Source: Prolixibacteraceae bacterium UBA1413 (lineage in GTDB: Bacteria; Bacteroidota; Bacteroidia; Bacteroidales; Prolixibacteraceae). From it: a stretch of 64,000 nt of DNA. The DNA is taken from NCBI GenBank assembly GCA_002304925.1, contig DBPT01000032.1, forward strand, positions 69,202 to 133,201, in the 5' to 3' direction. The notes beneath the pieces were generated by a model. It ran no database searches. It saw only the letters and a program-made list of their open reading frames with translations, and was not told the DNA's origin. Made by a program: the position numbers and the translations under genes. The stretch's first letter is position 1. Each line of letters opens with the position of its first letter. Positions 51,343 to 59,406 of this stretch are shown piece after piece.

Positions 51343-51370
51343 AAAAAGATCAGAATTTTCTGATCTTTTT
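51343..51370 (-). terminator. Intrinsic terminator of rpmF
   Basis: 12-bp perfect stem AAAAAGATCAGA (51343-51354), loop ATTT, complement to 51370. The flanking A-run on the plus strand gives a T-tract after the stem in the minus direction. It lies 10 bases past the rpmF stop and insulates it from the atp cluster. Confidence 0.9.
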
Positions 51371-51380
51371 ACAGGGCTGT

Positions 51381-51566
51381 TTAAACAGCAATCTCTTTTT
51401 CTATTACCTGTTTCCCTCGGTAGTGTCCGCACTCGCCGCAAATGGTGTGCATTTTGACGGTTGCCCCGCAATTGGAACAGATGGTAAGGGTAGGCACAAC
51501 GGCTTTGTCGTGCGTTCTGCGCTTGTCCCTTCTGCTCTTCGAATGTTTATGTTTTGGATGTGCCAT
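51381..51566 (-). CDS. rpmF: Large ribosomal subunit protein bL32
   Basis: 61 residues. [20 protein letters not shown] is the conserved basic N-terminus. Four cysteines in CSNCG and CGECG (zinc-ribbon type). It follows the DUF177 gene by 13 bases, the usual yceD-rpmF pair. Confidence 0.97.
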   Translation of the reverse strand: MAHPKHKHSKSRRDKRRTHDKAVVPTLTICSNCGATVKMHTICGECGHYRGKQVIEKEIAV

Positions 51567-51579
51567 AGCTATGTAAATT

Positions 51580-52107
51580 TTAATTGTTATTCAATAAATT
51601 TTTTAACTGTATCCATCTTTGGTCCCCCTTTCCTTCATGAAGGGGGGAATATTCCTTCAGTTTTTCAAGCATTTCAGGGTTGCATTCACTGCTCCCGTCC
51701 TGCCGGTCAGGATGAATATGTTTCAGCGGAATGCCGAGGACGATGTAATCGTAGATGATCTGGGCCACATTGAACTGATAATCTTCGGGGTGGAGCCAGA
51801 TCACCTCATCGGAATCCTCATATCCGTAATCTCCGAATTTGATGATCAGATCAGCCTTGTTTGCTATCTCCTGATCATACTGATCGAGGCACCGGTCGCA
51901 GGTCAGCCTGGCGCTCCCCTTCAGGGCAAGATGCAATGACATAAAGGTGTTCCGTTTTTCCAGGCTGATCGTGACATCAGCCTCCGCTTCTTCTATCAGG
52001 CTATTTTCAAAAAGTTCAAAGAACGAATTTCTTATGTGATAGTCAAATAGATGATTGCCTTCTTTTAAACCCTTGAAAGCAATGTTGTATGTTGACAATT
52101 TTTCCAA
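51580..52107 (-). CDS. DUF177 / YceD-family protein
   Basis: 175 residues. The family is linked to 23S rRNA accumulation and is nearly always encoded upstream of rpmF. The conserved core [18 protein letters not shown], with a CxxC pair, and a [24 protein letters not shown] segment are present. A good -7 element (TACTTTTG) precedes it. Confidence 0.92.
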   Translation of the reverse strand: MEKLSTYNIAFKGLKEGNHLFDYHIRNSFFELFENSLIEEAEADVTISLEKRNTFMSLHLALKGSARLTCDRCLDQYDQEIANKADLIIKFGDYGYEDSDEVIWLHPEDYQFNVAQIIYDYIVLGIPLKHIHPDRQDGSSECNPEMLEKLKEYSPLHEGKGDQRWIQLKNLLNNN

Positions 52108-52124
52108 AACTCAAAAAAGTGCTG

Positions 52125-52132
52125 CAAAAGTA
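52125..52132 (-). promoter_or_regulatory. -7 element of the DUF177-rpmF operon
   Basis: TACTTTTG on the minus strand matches TAnnTTTG; TTTG occurs 16 bases upstream as a candidate -33. It predicts a leader of about 10 bases. Confidence 0.5.
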
Positions 52133-52189
52133 TGTTTTTTTTGCAATACAAACATTAAAAACCTGTCAAAATATTGAAGGTTATCCCTT

Positions 52190-53356
52190 TTATGCGTTTT
52201 TTTTCAGCAGGATTCGAAAAGTGGTCCCCTTATTGATTTCCGATTCTTTGATGAAAATCTTGCCTTTGTGATAGTTTTCCACAATTCTCTTTGCCAGCGA
52301 AAGTCCCAATCCCCATCCTCTCTTTTTGGTGGAGTATCCCGGCTGAAAAATGGTTTTAAACTGTGACTTGTGGAGTCCCTTGCCGGTATCGCTAAGGTCG
52401 ACGATCACGTTGTTTTCTTTTTCCTTCAGGCTTATAGTGATGGTTCCTTCGCCGTTCATGGCGTCCATGGCATTTTTACACAGGTTTTCGATGACCCAGG
52501 AGAAGAGGGCCTCATTGAGGGGGACTTCCCATTTGTTTGTGCCGTCGGTATGGAATTCGTATTTTATCTTTCCCGAGGAACGGCGTTTCAGGTATTCGAG
52601 GGTTGAACGAATCACCATTTCCATATCGGTATGGAGGAGTTCCGGTTTCGATCCTATTTTCGAGAATCGTTCGGTGATTTTTTCAAGTCGCTGAATGTCA
52701 TTTTCCAGTTCCCCGACAATGGCCGGGTCGTTTTTCTGCAGTCTGAGGAGTTCAACCCAGGCCATCAGAGATGAGATGGGGGTGCCAAGCTGGTGGGCGG
52801 TTTCTTTTGACATTCCCACCCAAACCTGATTTTGCTCGGCGCTCCGGGAAGCACTGAACGCCAGGTAAGCCACCCCGATAAACAGAAAGATGACCAGCAG
52901 TTGAACTATGGGGAAAAGCCTCAGGTTCCTGAGGAGGTACGATTCCCGGTAATAGAGGAATTGTTTGATATTTTCGGAGATAAAGATTTCAATAGGGGGA
53001 TTCTGTGCCTTCATTTTTTTGAGTTCCCGGGTCAGGATCTCGTTTTGTCGGGCGGGAGTAAACGAAATATTGGCATGGATCATGATGGAATCATCGGCAT
53101 TGGTGACGATCAGCGGGATCGAGGTATTTTGGTTGCTGATCATTTCAATCAGGGAGATGTCGGTCTCCGTAGTAATTTCATCGCTGGCGAGTCGTTTGAT
53201 GGCCTCGGCCCACAGCTCCACTTTTTTCCGTTCTTCCTGTGAGAGTTTATCGGTGAGCCAGTTGGTGTATTTCAGCGAGGCTATTCCAATGATGATCGCT
53301 GCCAGGAATAGCAGGATTTTCCAGCGTCGTTTTTTCAGATAAATGTCCAAAACCAA
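52190..53356 (-). CDS. Sensor histidine kinase
   Basis: 388 residues. Two membrane helices (about 13-31 and 148-168) enclose a periplasmic sensor region of about 115 residues. The dimerisation and phosphoacceptor box is WVGMSKETAHQLGTPISSLM with His188. The HATPase domain has N box NLCKNAMDAMNGEG, G1 DLSDTGKGLHKSQF, and G2 KRGWGLGLSLAKRIVENYH. No response regulator lies next to it. It starts 47 bases after dxs on the same strand and may be read from it. Signal unknown. Confidence 0.92.
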   Translation of the reverse strand: MVLDIYLKKRRWKILLFLAAIIIGIASLKYTNWLTDKLSQEERKKVELWAEAIKRLASDEITTETDISLIEMISNQNTSIPLIVTNADDSIMIHANISFTPARQNEILTRELKKMKAQNPPIEIFISENIKQFLYYRESYLLRNLRLFPIVQLLVIFLFIGVAYLAFSASRSAEQNQVWVGMSKETAHQLGTPISSLMAWVELLRLQKNDPAIVGELENDIQRLEKITERFSKIGSKPELLHTDMEMVIRSTLEYLKRRSSGKIKYEFHTDGTNKWEVPLNEALFSWVIENLCKNAMDAMNGEGTITISLKEKENNVIVDLSDTGKGLHKSQFKTIFQPGYSTKKRGWGLGLSLAKRIVENYHKGKIFIKESEINKGTTFRILLKKNA

Positions 53357-53403
53357 TAAGTTGCCAAGTTACAAACCAATGAACGCAATAAAGAAGGGAA
53401 AAA

Positions 53404-55305
53404 TTATTTCCCTGCCAGAATAAGTGCAGCCCGGAAGAGAGATTCGGTATCAATACCGCATATTTTGTAAAGTTGATCAATGGTTCCATGTTCGATAAAC
53501 CGGTCGGGGATTCCCAGGATGGTAAGCCGGGAAGTGCAATGGGTGGTGGCCATGAATTCCGCCACGGCACTTCCGAAACCCCCGGTGATGACGCCATCTT
53601 CGACGGTGATGATTTTATCGAATGAGGAGAAGACGCGGAGAAGGGTGGTTTCATCGAGGGGTTTGACGAACCGCATGTCGTAATGAGCTGCGGAAATTCC
53701 TTCGCGGGCCAGTTTTTTTACGGCTCTTTGGGCGAAAATTCCCGGTTTCCCGATGGTCAGGATGGCCAGGTCGGTTCCTTCGGAGAGCATTCTGGCAGTT
53801 CCGGGTTCTATTTTTTCAAACGGGGTTCGCCAATTCACACAGGTACCGCATCCACGGGGGTAACGGATCGAAAAAGGTCCCTGACCTTCCAGTTGAGCTG
53901 TGTACATCATGTTGCGGAGTTCCGGCGTATCCATGGGGGCTGCAACCACCATGTTGGGCAGGGAGCGCATGTAAGCCATGTCAAAGACCCCATGGTGGGT
54001 GGCGCCGTCCTCCCCGACCAGTCCGCCCCGGTCGATGCAGAAGACGACATGGAGGTTTTGCAAGGCCACATCATGAATCACCTGATCATAAGCCCGTTGC
54101 ATAAAGGTGGAATAGATATTGCAAAAAGGGACCATCCCCTGGGTGGCAAGGCCGGCGGCGAAGGTGACCGCATGCTGTTCGGCAATCCCGACATCAAAAG
54201 CACGGTTCGGCATTTTTTCCATCATAAGATTCAGGGAACATCCCGAGGGCATGGCGGGGGTGATGCCTACGATTTTTTCATTCATCCCGGCAAGTTCCAC
54301 AATGGTTTCCCCGAAGACATTCTGGAATTTGGGAGCTTTCTCCAGCTCGCAGTCACAGCTTAATATTTTCCCCGTCGTCTTGTCAAATTTTCCGGGCGCA
54401 TGGAATTTGGTCTGGTTCATTTCCGCTTCAGGAAAGCCTTTTCCTTTCCGGGTAATGACATGCAGCAATTTGGGGCCTTTGATTTCCTTCAGGGCAGAAA
54501 GCACCTGTGCAAGGTAAATCACGTCATGTCCGTCGATGGGGCCAAAATATCTGAAATTCAGCCCTTCAAAGAGATTGCTATGGTGGAAGAGGAGGGATTT
54601 CAGTGCACTTTCCATCTTCTGGACTGCCTTCCGGGTCAGGGGGCCCAACCACCGGAGTTTGCCAAGGCCTTCCCAGATTTCGTCCTTTAACCGGTTATAG
54701 GTTTGTGATTTGCTGATGTTGAGCAGGTGCTGGCTCATACCTCCCACATTGGGATCTATAGCTATGTTATTGTCATTCAGGATCACCAGGATGTCTGATT
54801 TCAGGAATCCCGCATTGTTCAATCCTTCAAAGGCCATACCGCCGGTCATGGCCCCGTCGCCGATGATGGCCACAATTTTACGGTTTTCATGTTTGAGTTT
54901 GCTGGCGACAGCCATGCCCAGCGCGGCAGAGATTGACGTGGAAGAGTGGCCTACGCCGAAACTGTCATATTCACTCTCGCTCCGCTTCGGAAAACCGCTG
55001 ATTCCACCCATCTTGCGGTTGGTGTCGAACCGGTCACGTCGCCCGGTAATGATTTTGTGGCCGTAAGCCTGGTGGCCCACATCCCATACCAGCTGATCAT
55101 AAGGAGTGTTGAAGACATAATGGAGGGCAACGGTCAATTCCACCACGCCCAAACTGGCGCCGAAATGCCCAGGATTGGTGCTTACTGAATCAATGATGAA
55201 ATCGCGAAGTTCACTGCACACCTTCGGCAAATCTTCCTTGCTGAGTTTTCGTAACTCTTCGGGATTGTTGATGGACTGAAGGAGATTGTATTTCAACGAT
55301 TCCAT
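53404..55305 (-). CDS. dxs: 1-deoxy-D-xylulose-5-phosphate synthase
   Basis: 633 residues. Thiamine-diphosphate enzyme condensing pyruvate and glyceraldehyde 3-phosphate, the entry step of the MEP isoprenoid pathway. WDVGHQAYGHKIITGR, the TPP motif GDGAMTGGMAFEGLNNAG through ILNDNNIAIDPN, the transketolase-type region GIAEQHAVTFAAGLATQG, and PTGFIEHG-like C-terminus (PDRFIEHGTIDQLYKICGID). A TATCTTTG box at 55332-55325 lies 20 bases upstream. Confidence 0.97.
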   Translation of the reverse strand: MESLKYNLLQSINNPEELRKLSKEDLPKVCSELRDFIIDSVSTNPGHFGASLGVVELTVALHYVFNTPYDQLVWDVGHQAYGHKIITGRRDRFDTNRKMGGISGFPKRSESEYDSFGVGHSSTSISAALGMAVASKLKHENRKIVAIIGDGAMTGGMAFEGLNNAGFLKSDILVILNDNNIAIDPNVGGMSQHLLNISKSQTYNRLKDEIWEGLGKLRWLGPLTRKAVQKMESALKSLLFHHSNLFEGLNFRYFGPIDGHDVIYLAQVLSALKEIKGPKLLHVITRKGKGFPEAEMNQTKFHAPGKFDKTTGKILSCDCELEKAPKFQNVFGETIVELAGMNEKIVGITPAMPSGCSLNLMMEKMPNRAFDVGIAEQHAVTFAAGLATQGMVPFCNIYSTFMQRAYDQVIHDVALQNLHVVFCIDRGGLVGEDGATHHGVFDMAYMRSLPNMVVAAPMDTPELRNMMYTAQLEGQGPFSIRYPRGCGTCVNWRTPFEKIEPGTARMLSEGTDLAILTIGKPGIFAQRAVKKLAREGISAAHYDMRFVKPLDETTLLRVFSSFDKIITVEDGVITGGFGSAVAEFMATTHCTSRLTILGIPDRFIEHGTIDQLYKICGIDTESLFRAALILAGK

Positions 55306-55324
55306 TAATAATGATTTCGGCTGT

Positions 55325-55332
55325 CAAAGATA
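55325..55332 (-). promoter_or_regulatory. Candidate -7 element of dxs
   Basis: TATCTTTG matches TAnnTTTG, 20 bases before the start codon. No clear -33 TTG. Confidence 0.4.
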
Positions 55333-55364
55333 CATTAATTCCGTGGATTCACTGCTCATTTCCG

Positions 55365-55475
55365 GCATCGGCTCCGGGTCATGCCGGCATGACTTGCGTG
55401 GCCATAAGCTGAGACCAGGCATGAATGCTTACCTGGCACAAAGAACGGAAACAGTCAGGACGCTCACCGGAATTC
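55365..55475 (+). repeat. Interspersed repeat, tail copy
   Basis: The 73 bases 55403-55475 (CATAAGCTGAGACCAGGCAT to GCTCACCGGAATTC) match 14278-14350 without gaps, 61 of 73 identical by hand count. The head region (GGCATCGGCTCCGGGTCATG) is degenerate. Sits between the divergently placed ends of dxs (start) and coaX (stop). Confidence 0.85.
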
Positions 55476-55485
55476 AGAAAGCGGA

Positions 55486-56256
55486 TCAGATTGCCGTAAT
55501 ATAATGATTGACCAGATTGAGGCCTTCGAGGGTGAGCTTGGGTTCGATGTTTGTAATGGCCGGAATCAGGGGAGCCATCACCGTACTAAGACCGCCGGTG
55601 GCCACTACGGTCAGTTTGTGTTGCAACTCTTCCTCCGTGCGCCTGATCATTGATTCCACCAGCCCTGCATAGCCCAGGACAATACCCGCCTGTAAGGCAT
55701 GCATGGTATTTTGACCCAGAACCGATGGCGGGGGAACCAGGTGAACCTGGGGCAGTTGGGCGGTATTTCCGGCCAAGGCGTTTACCACCGTATTCATCCC
55801 CGGAGAAATGGCAACCCCCAGAATTAATCCCTCCCTGCCGATGGTGGTAAAAGTCAGCGCCGTCCCGAAATCAATGACCATGGTGAATTCCCCGTATTTC
55901 CGGTATGCCGCCAGGGAATTGACAACCAGGTCGGAACCGATCTGATAAGGATTCAATATGCCAAGGGGCAATCGGTCATAGATCTCGGGCCCTACAATAA
56001 CGGGACGTAAGTTCAGAAAGCCTGAAATCATGTCAATGAACGGCTGCACCAGGGTCGGAACCACGCTGCTCATTACAACCGACCTGATCTCTCCCGTCAA
56101 TACATGACCATTGAAAATCAAAGATCTGAAAATAACCTCATATTCATCAGCGGTCTTCCTGGTATTCGTCTGGATCCTCCAGTCAGAAACCCATTTCTCA
56201 CCAGAATGAATTCCGAAAACAATATTCGTGTTCCCTATATCAATGGCTAAAAGCAT
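55486..56256 (-). CDS. coaX: Type III pantothenate kinase
   Basis: 256 residues from the ATG at 56256 (MLLAIDIGNTNIVFGIHSGE); two upstream ATGs would add up to nine residues. Phosphorylates pantothenate in the first step of CoA synthesis. ASKHA-fold motifs: AIDIGNTN (phosphate 1), VIDFGTALTFTTI with the catalytic aspartate, GVAISPGMNTVVNAL, and VVATGGLSTVM (adenosine). YGPDRLP-type segment reads PEIYDRLPLGILNPYQIGSD. Confidence 0.95.
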   Translation of the reverse strand: MLLAIDIGNTNIVFGIHSGEKWVSDWRIQTNTRKTADEYEVIFRSLIFNGHVLTGEIRSVVMSSVVPTLVQPFIDMISGFLNLRPVIVGPEIYDRLPLGILNPYQIGSDLVVNSLAAYRKYGEFTMVIDFGTALTFTTIGREGLILGVAISPGMNTVVNALAGNTAQLPQVHLVPPPSVLGQNTMHALQAGIVLGYAGLVESMIRRTEEELQHKLTVVATGGLSTVMAPLIPAITNIEPKLTLEGLNLVNHYITAI

Positions 56257-56470
56257 CTCTCTTTTTTTAATCATTGCTGTCAACCAAAACCTGCATACGT
56301 TGTTTTGCGTTGCAAGTTTATTTAAAATCCGTTATTCTGACAAAGTTTCCTTACGATAAACCTTTTTGCTGATAATAAATCATAGTGATTCCCTCTCCCT
56401 CTTTTCTGATGATTTTAATATTTTCTGAGCAGAATGATTACTTTCGGGTCGTTAATGAGAAATAACCGAC

Positions 56471-57913
56471 GTGGGCATCATTCAGATTTTCAGAAAATAC
56501 AATTCCCTGTTTTGGGTTTCCAACATTATTGAGCTGTTTGAAAGGTGGGCGTGGTACGGTTTTTACATGGCCTTCGCCCTTTACCTTGTCAATTCAAAGG
56601 ATACCGGGGCACTCGGCTTGTCACAGGCAGAGAAGGGCATCATCATGGGAACCGGCTCCATGCTGCTTTACCTGTTACCGCTGTTCACAGGTGCGCTTGC
56701 CGATAAGCTGGGGTACCGTCGAATGCTGTTTGTGGCCTTTATCCTCTATCTTTCGGGTTTTTATATGATCAGAAGCTTTGACAGTTTCGGGTGGGTTTTC
56801 TTTGCTTTTGTCTGGACCTGCACCGGTGGCGCATTCTTCAAACCCATCATTTCGGCCATGATTGCCCGGACCACCGATAGCGAGACATCCTCGATCGGTT
56901 TCGGGATTTTTTACATGATGGTTAATATCGGCGGTTTTATCGGTCCTTTTACCGCGGGGATCCTGTTGAACAAGAGCTGGGATGATGTCTTTTACATGTC
57001 GATGACAGCCATCGGGGTCAATTTCCTGATCACTCTTTTCTTTTTCCGGGAACCTCATATTGCCGGCAGCGACCTGCCGGTATGGAAAAATATGGTCAGG
57101 GCCCTGCGAAATATCGGAGAAACCCTTGTCAACTGGAGGTATCTGATTTTTCTGATGATCATGATCCTTTTCTGGACCGCTTTTAACCAGCTTTATTATT
57201 CTTTCCCTGTTTTTGTGGATCAATGGGTGGATACCAGCATGCTCTACAGGGCGATTTCAGCAGTCTCGCCTTCGCTTGCCGGAACTATTGGAACCGAGGA
57301 AGGCACCCTGTCCGCGGTGACCCTCTCGAGCATGGATGCATTTTTCATCATCGTTTTTCAACTGATGGTATCGGCATTTGTGATGCGGTACAGGCCGCTT
57401 ACGGCCATGATGGGCGGGATTCTCGTCGTTGCCGGCGGACTGTCACTGATGTTTTCCAACCAGAACGGGTGGCTGATCCTTCTGGGGATCTTTGTTTTCG
57501 GATTGGGAGAAATGGCGAGTTCGCCAAAATTCACCGAATACATCGGACGGATTGCTCCCGACGACAAAAAAGCCCTTTACATGGGAACCTCCTTTTTACC
57601 GGTTGCTGCCGGCCATCAGCTGGCCGGATGGCTTTCGGGAGGCGTTTTTGAACGGATCTCCGACAAACATTACCTCCTGGGATTGGAACTGTCACAACGC
57701 GGAATTTCACTCCCTGCCGTTTCGGATATTTTTTCGAAAAATGAGTTCTGGCAGGAAGCTGCCGTCAGGCTCGAAATGAGTTCTTCCGGGCTCCAGACCT
57801 TTCTGTGGAACAACTACCATCCCTCGCGGATTTGGTATCTTTACAGCGGAATTGCAGTCACAGCCGTTGTTCTCCTCTGGATTTACGACCGCTGGATTCT
57901 GAAGAGACCGTAA
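56471..57913 (+). CDS. MFS transporter, proton-dependent oligopeptide transporter (POT)-like
   Basis: 480 residues with about 12-14 membrane helices. The first helix carries NIIELFERWAWYGFYMAFAL, reminiscent of the ExxER motif of POT peptide symporters, and FADKLGYRR-type loop TGALADKLGYRRMLF follows. The start is GTG at 56471: an in-frame TGA at 56456 limits the frame, and the first ATG would remove the conserved first helix. Substrate (di/tripeptides or other) is not certain; a long cytoplasmic or periplasmic insert lies at about 395-450. Confidence 0.85.
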   Translation: MGIIQIFRKYNSLFWVSNIIELFERWAWYGFYMAFALYLVNSKDTGALGLSQAEKGIIMGTGSMLLYLLPLFTGALADKLGYRRMLFVAFILYLSGFYMIRSFDSFGWVFFAFVWTCTGGAFFKPIISAMIARTTDSETSSIGFGIFYMMVNIGGFIGPFTAGILLNKSWDDVFYMSMTAIGVNFLITLFFFREPHIAGSDLPVWKNMVRALRNIGETLVNWRYLIFLMIMILFWTAFNQLYYSFPVFVDQWVDTSMLYRAISAVSPSLAGTIGTEEGTLSAVTLSSMDAFFIIVFQLMVSAFVMRYRPLTAMMGGILVVAGGLSLMFSNQNGWLILLGIFVFGLGEMASSPKFTEYIGRIAPDDKKALYMGTSFLPVAAGHQLAGWLSGGVFERISDKHYLLGLELSQRGISLPAVSDIFSKNEFWQEAAVRLEMSSSGLQTFLWNNYHPSRIWYLYSGIAVTAVVLLWIYDRWILKRP

Positions 57914-57996
57914 CCTCGACCCCTTTGCCGATTATTTTAACCTCAACCTCAACTTCTTCAGGCACCGCAGCTTTAGCGGAGGTGGCAGCCTTAACC

Positions 57997-59385
57997 TTAG
58001 TTTGCTGCTTCCCCGGAAATGGGAACGACCGCATTTTTCATGATGCCCACATCGCCCATGATAAAAGTTTCAGGACCCAGTTTCAGGTCAGAATTGAGCA
58101 TCTCTTCGAGCGTAACTTCTTTTCCGGTATACGCTGACACCCGTCCCATGACGGCCACCAGGCAGCTCATGGCTGTGGCTTCGGCTTCGTTGATGGGTTT
58201 GTCTTCCCGGATACAGGTCACCAGGTCGATATGTTCCTGATCGTAAGGATTTACGGCCACCGATCTCATAGGAGTTCCGGCTTCGTCGAGGGGGTATGGA
58301 TAGCTGTATATTTCATTTCCTGCGAGGTCATAGATTCTGTTCTGGCAGTTGGTATACCCTTTTGTACCCCTGATGTATTCGCTGACATTTCCTGCGCATC
58401 CGTTGATCTGGCGGCACATGCTGTGCATATGCATGCCGTTGTCGTAGACGAAGTCGACGGAGAAATTGTCGTATTGGTCGCCGGTAAGCCGGCGCTGGCG
58501 CGAGCCAAAGCCTACGGCCCTTGTGGGATAGGTACCTGTGAACCAGTTGATGACGTCGATATTGTGGACGTGCTGCTCCACGATGTGATCGCCCGAGAGC
58601 CAGCACCAGTTGACCCAGTCACGGATCATGCATTCCATTTCACTCCATTCCGCCTGTGGGTTTCGGTGCCACAGCTTGTTCTGGTTCCAGTAGGCATTGG
58701 CGGAAATGATATCGCCGATGGCGCCGGTAGCCACCTGTTTGTACACTTCGATATAGTCGCGCTGATGACGCCGCTGGGTTCCGCATACCACCTTCAGTCC
58801 CTGCGATTCGGCCATCTTTGCGGATGCCAAGACACTCCGGACGCCTGCAGGATCGACAGCCACCGGTTTTTCCATGAAGACATGTTTACGGTTTTTGACC
58901 GCGGCTTCAAAATGGATGGGCCGGAATACCGGCGGAGTGCAAAGAAGAACCACATCAACGCCGGAGTCAATCACCTTCTGAAAGTTGTCAAAACCCACGA
59001 AACAGTTTTCTTCGGGAACTTCAATGTTGAAATCGGCTTTTATTCTTTCACGGCAGGAATCCACCCGGTCCTGGAAAACATCGCCCAAGGCCGTTACGGT
59101 CAGGTTGGGTCCAGCTGCCAGCCAGTTCAGGGCTGCCCCCGTGCCGCGTCCCCCACAACCGATCACGCCCGCTTTCAGGGGCTGACCGTCAGGAGCTTTG
59201 TCAAGCAGGGGAGGGATAAAGAGATCACTGACTTTCTTAAAGGGCTCCCCTGTGACCAGGGAACCTGACTTCTGACTTCCTCCTCCCGAACAGGAGACCA
59301 ACGGATTAAAGCCTGCCACTCCGGCAGCACCAACGGCTGCTGCCCCGGCAAGAAATTTTCTTCTTGAAAAATTATTGTTTGCCAT
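57997..59385 (-). CDS. Gfo/Idh/MocA-family oxidoreductase, Tat-exported
   Basis: 462 residues. Twin-arginine leader NNNFSRRKFLAGAAAVGAAG, followed by a possible lipid-attachment cysteine (PLVSCSGGG). NAD(P)-binding Rossmann domain with AGVIGCGGRGTGAALNWL, then the EKPVAVDPAGV motif (conserved EKP lysine) and a C-terminal alpha/beta domain with DHIVEQHVHNIDVINWFTGT. Exported members of this family act on sugars or sugar acids; substrate unknown. It lies 21 bases downstream of the cytochrome-SUMF1 gene, so the two are probably one transcript. Confidence 0.9.
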   Translation of the reverse strand: MANNNFSRRKFLAGAAAVGAAGVAGFNPLVSCSGGGSQKSGSLVTGEPFKKVSDLFIPPLLDKAPDGQPLKAGVIGCGGRGTGAALNWLAAGPNLTVTALGDVFQDRVDSCRERIKADFNIEVPEENCFVGFDNFQKVIDSGVDVVLLCTPPVFRPIHFEAAVKNRKHVFMEKPVAVDPAGVRSVLASAKMAESQGLKVVCGTQRRHQRDYIEVYKQVATGAIGDIISANAYWNQNKLWHRNPQAEWSEMECMIRDWVNWCWLSGDHIVEQHVHNIDVINWFTGTYPTRAVGFGSRQRRLTGDQYDNFSVDFVYDNGMHMHSMCRQINGCAGNVSEYIRGTKGYTNCQNRIYDLAGNEIYSYPYPLDEAGTPMRSVAVNPYDQEHIDLVTCIREDKPINEAEATAMSCLVAVMGRVSAYTGKEVTLEEMLNSDLKLGPETFIMGDVGIMKNAVVPISGEAAN

Positions 59386-59406
59386 AATTAATGTTATAAA
59401 TAGTGA

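Noticed and set aside
58231..59268. Plus-strand open frame of 345 codons opposite the Gfo/Idh gene
   Set aside because: Antisense shadow produced by GC-rich codon use. No signal peptide, motif or promoter supports it.
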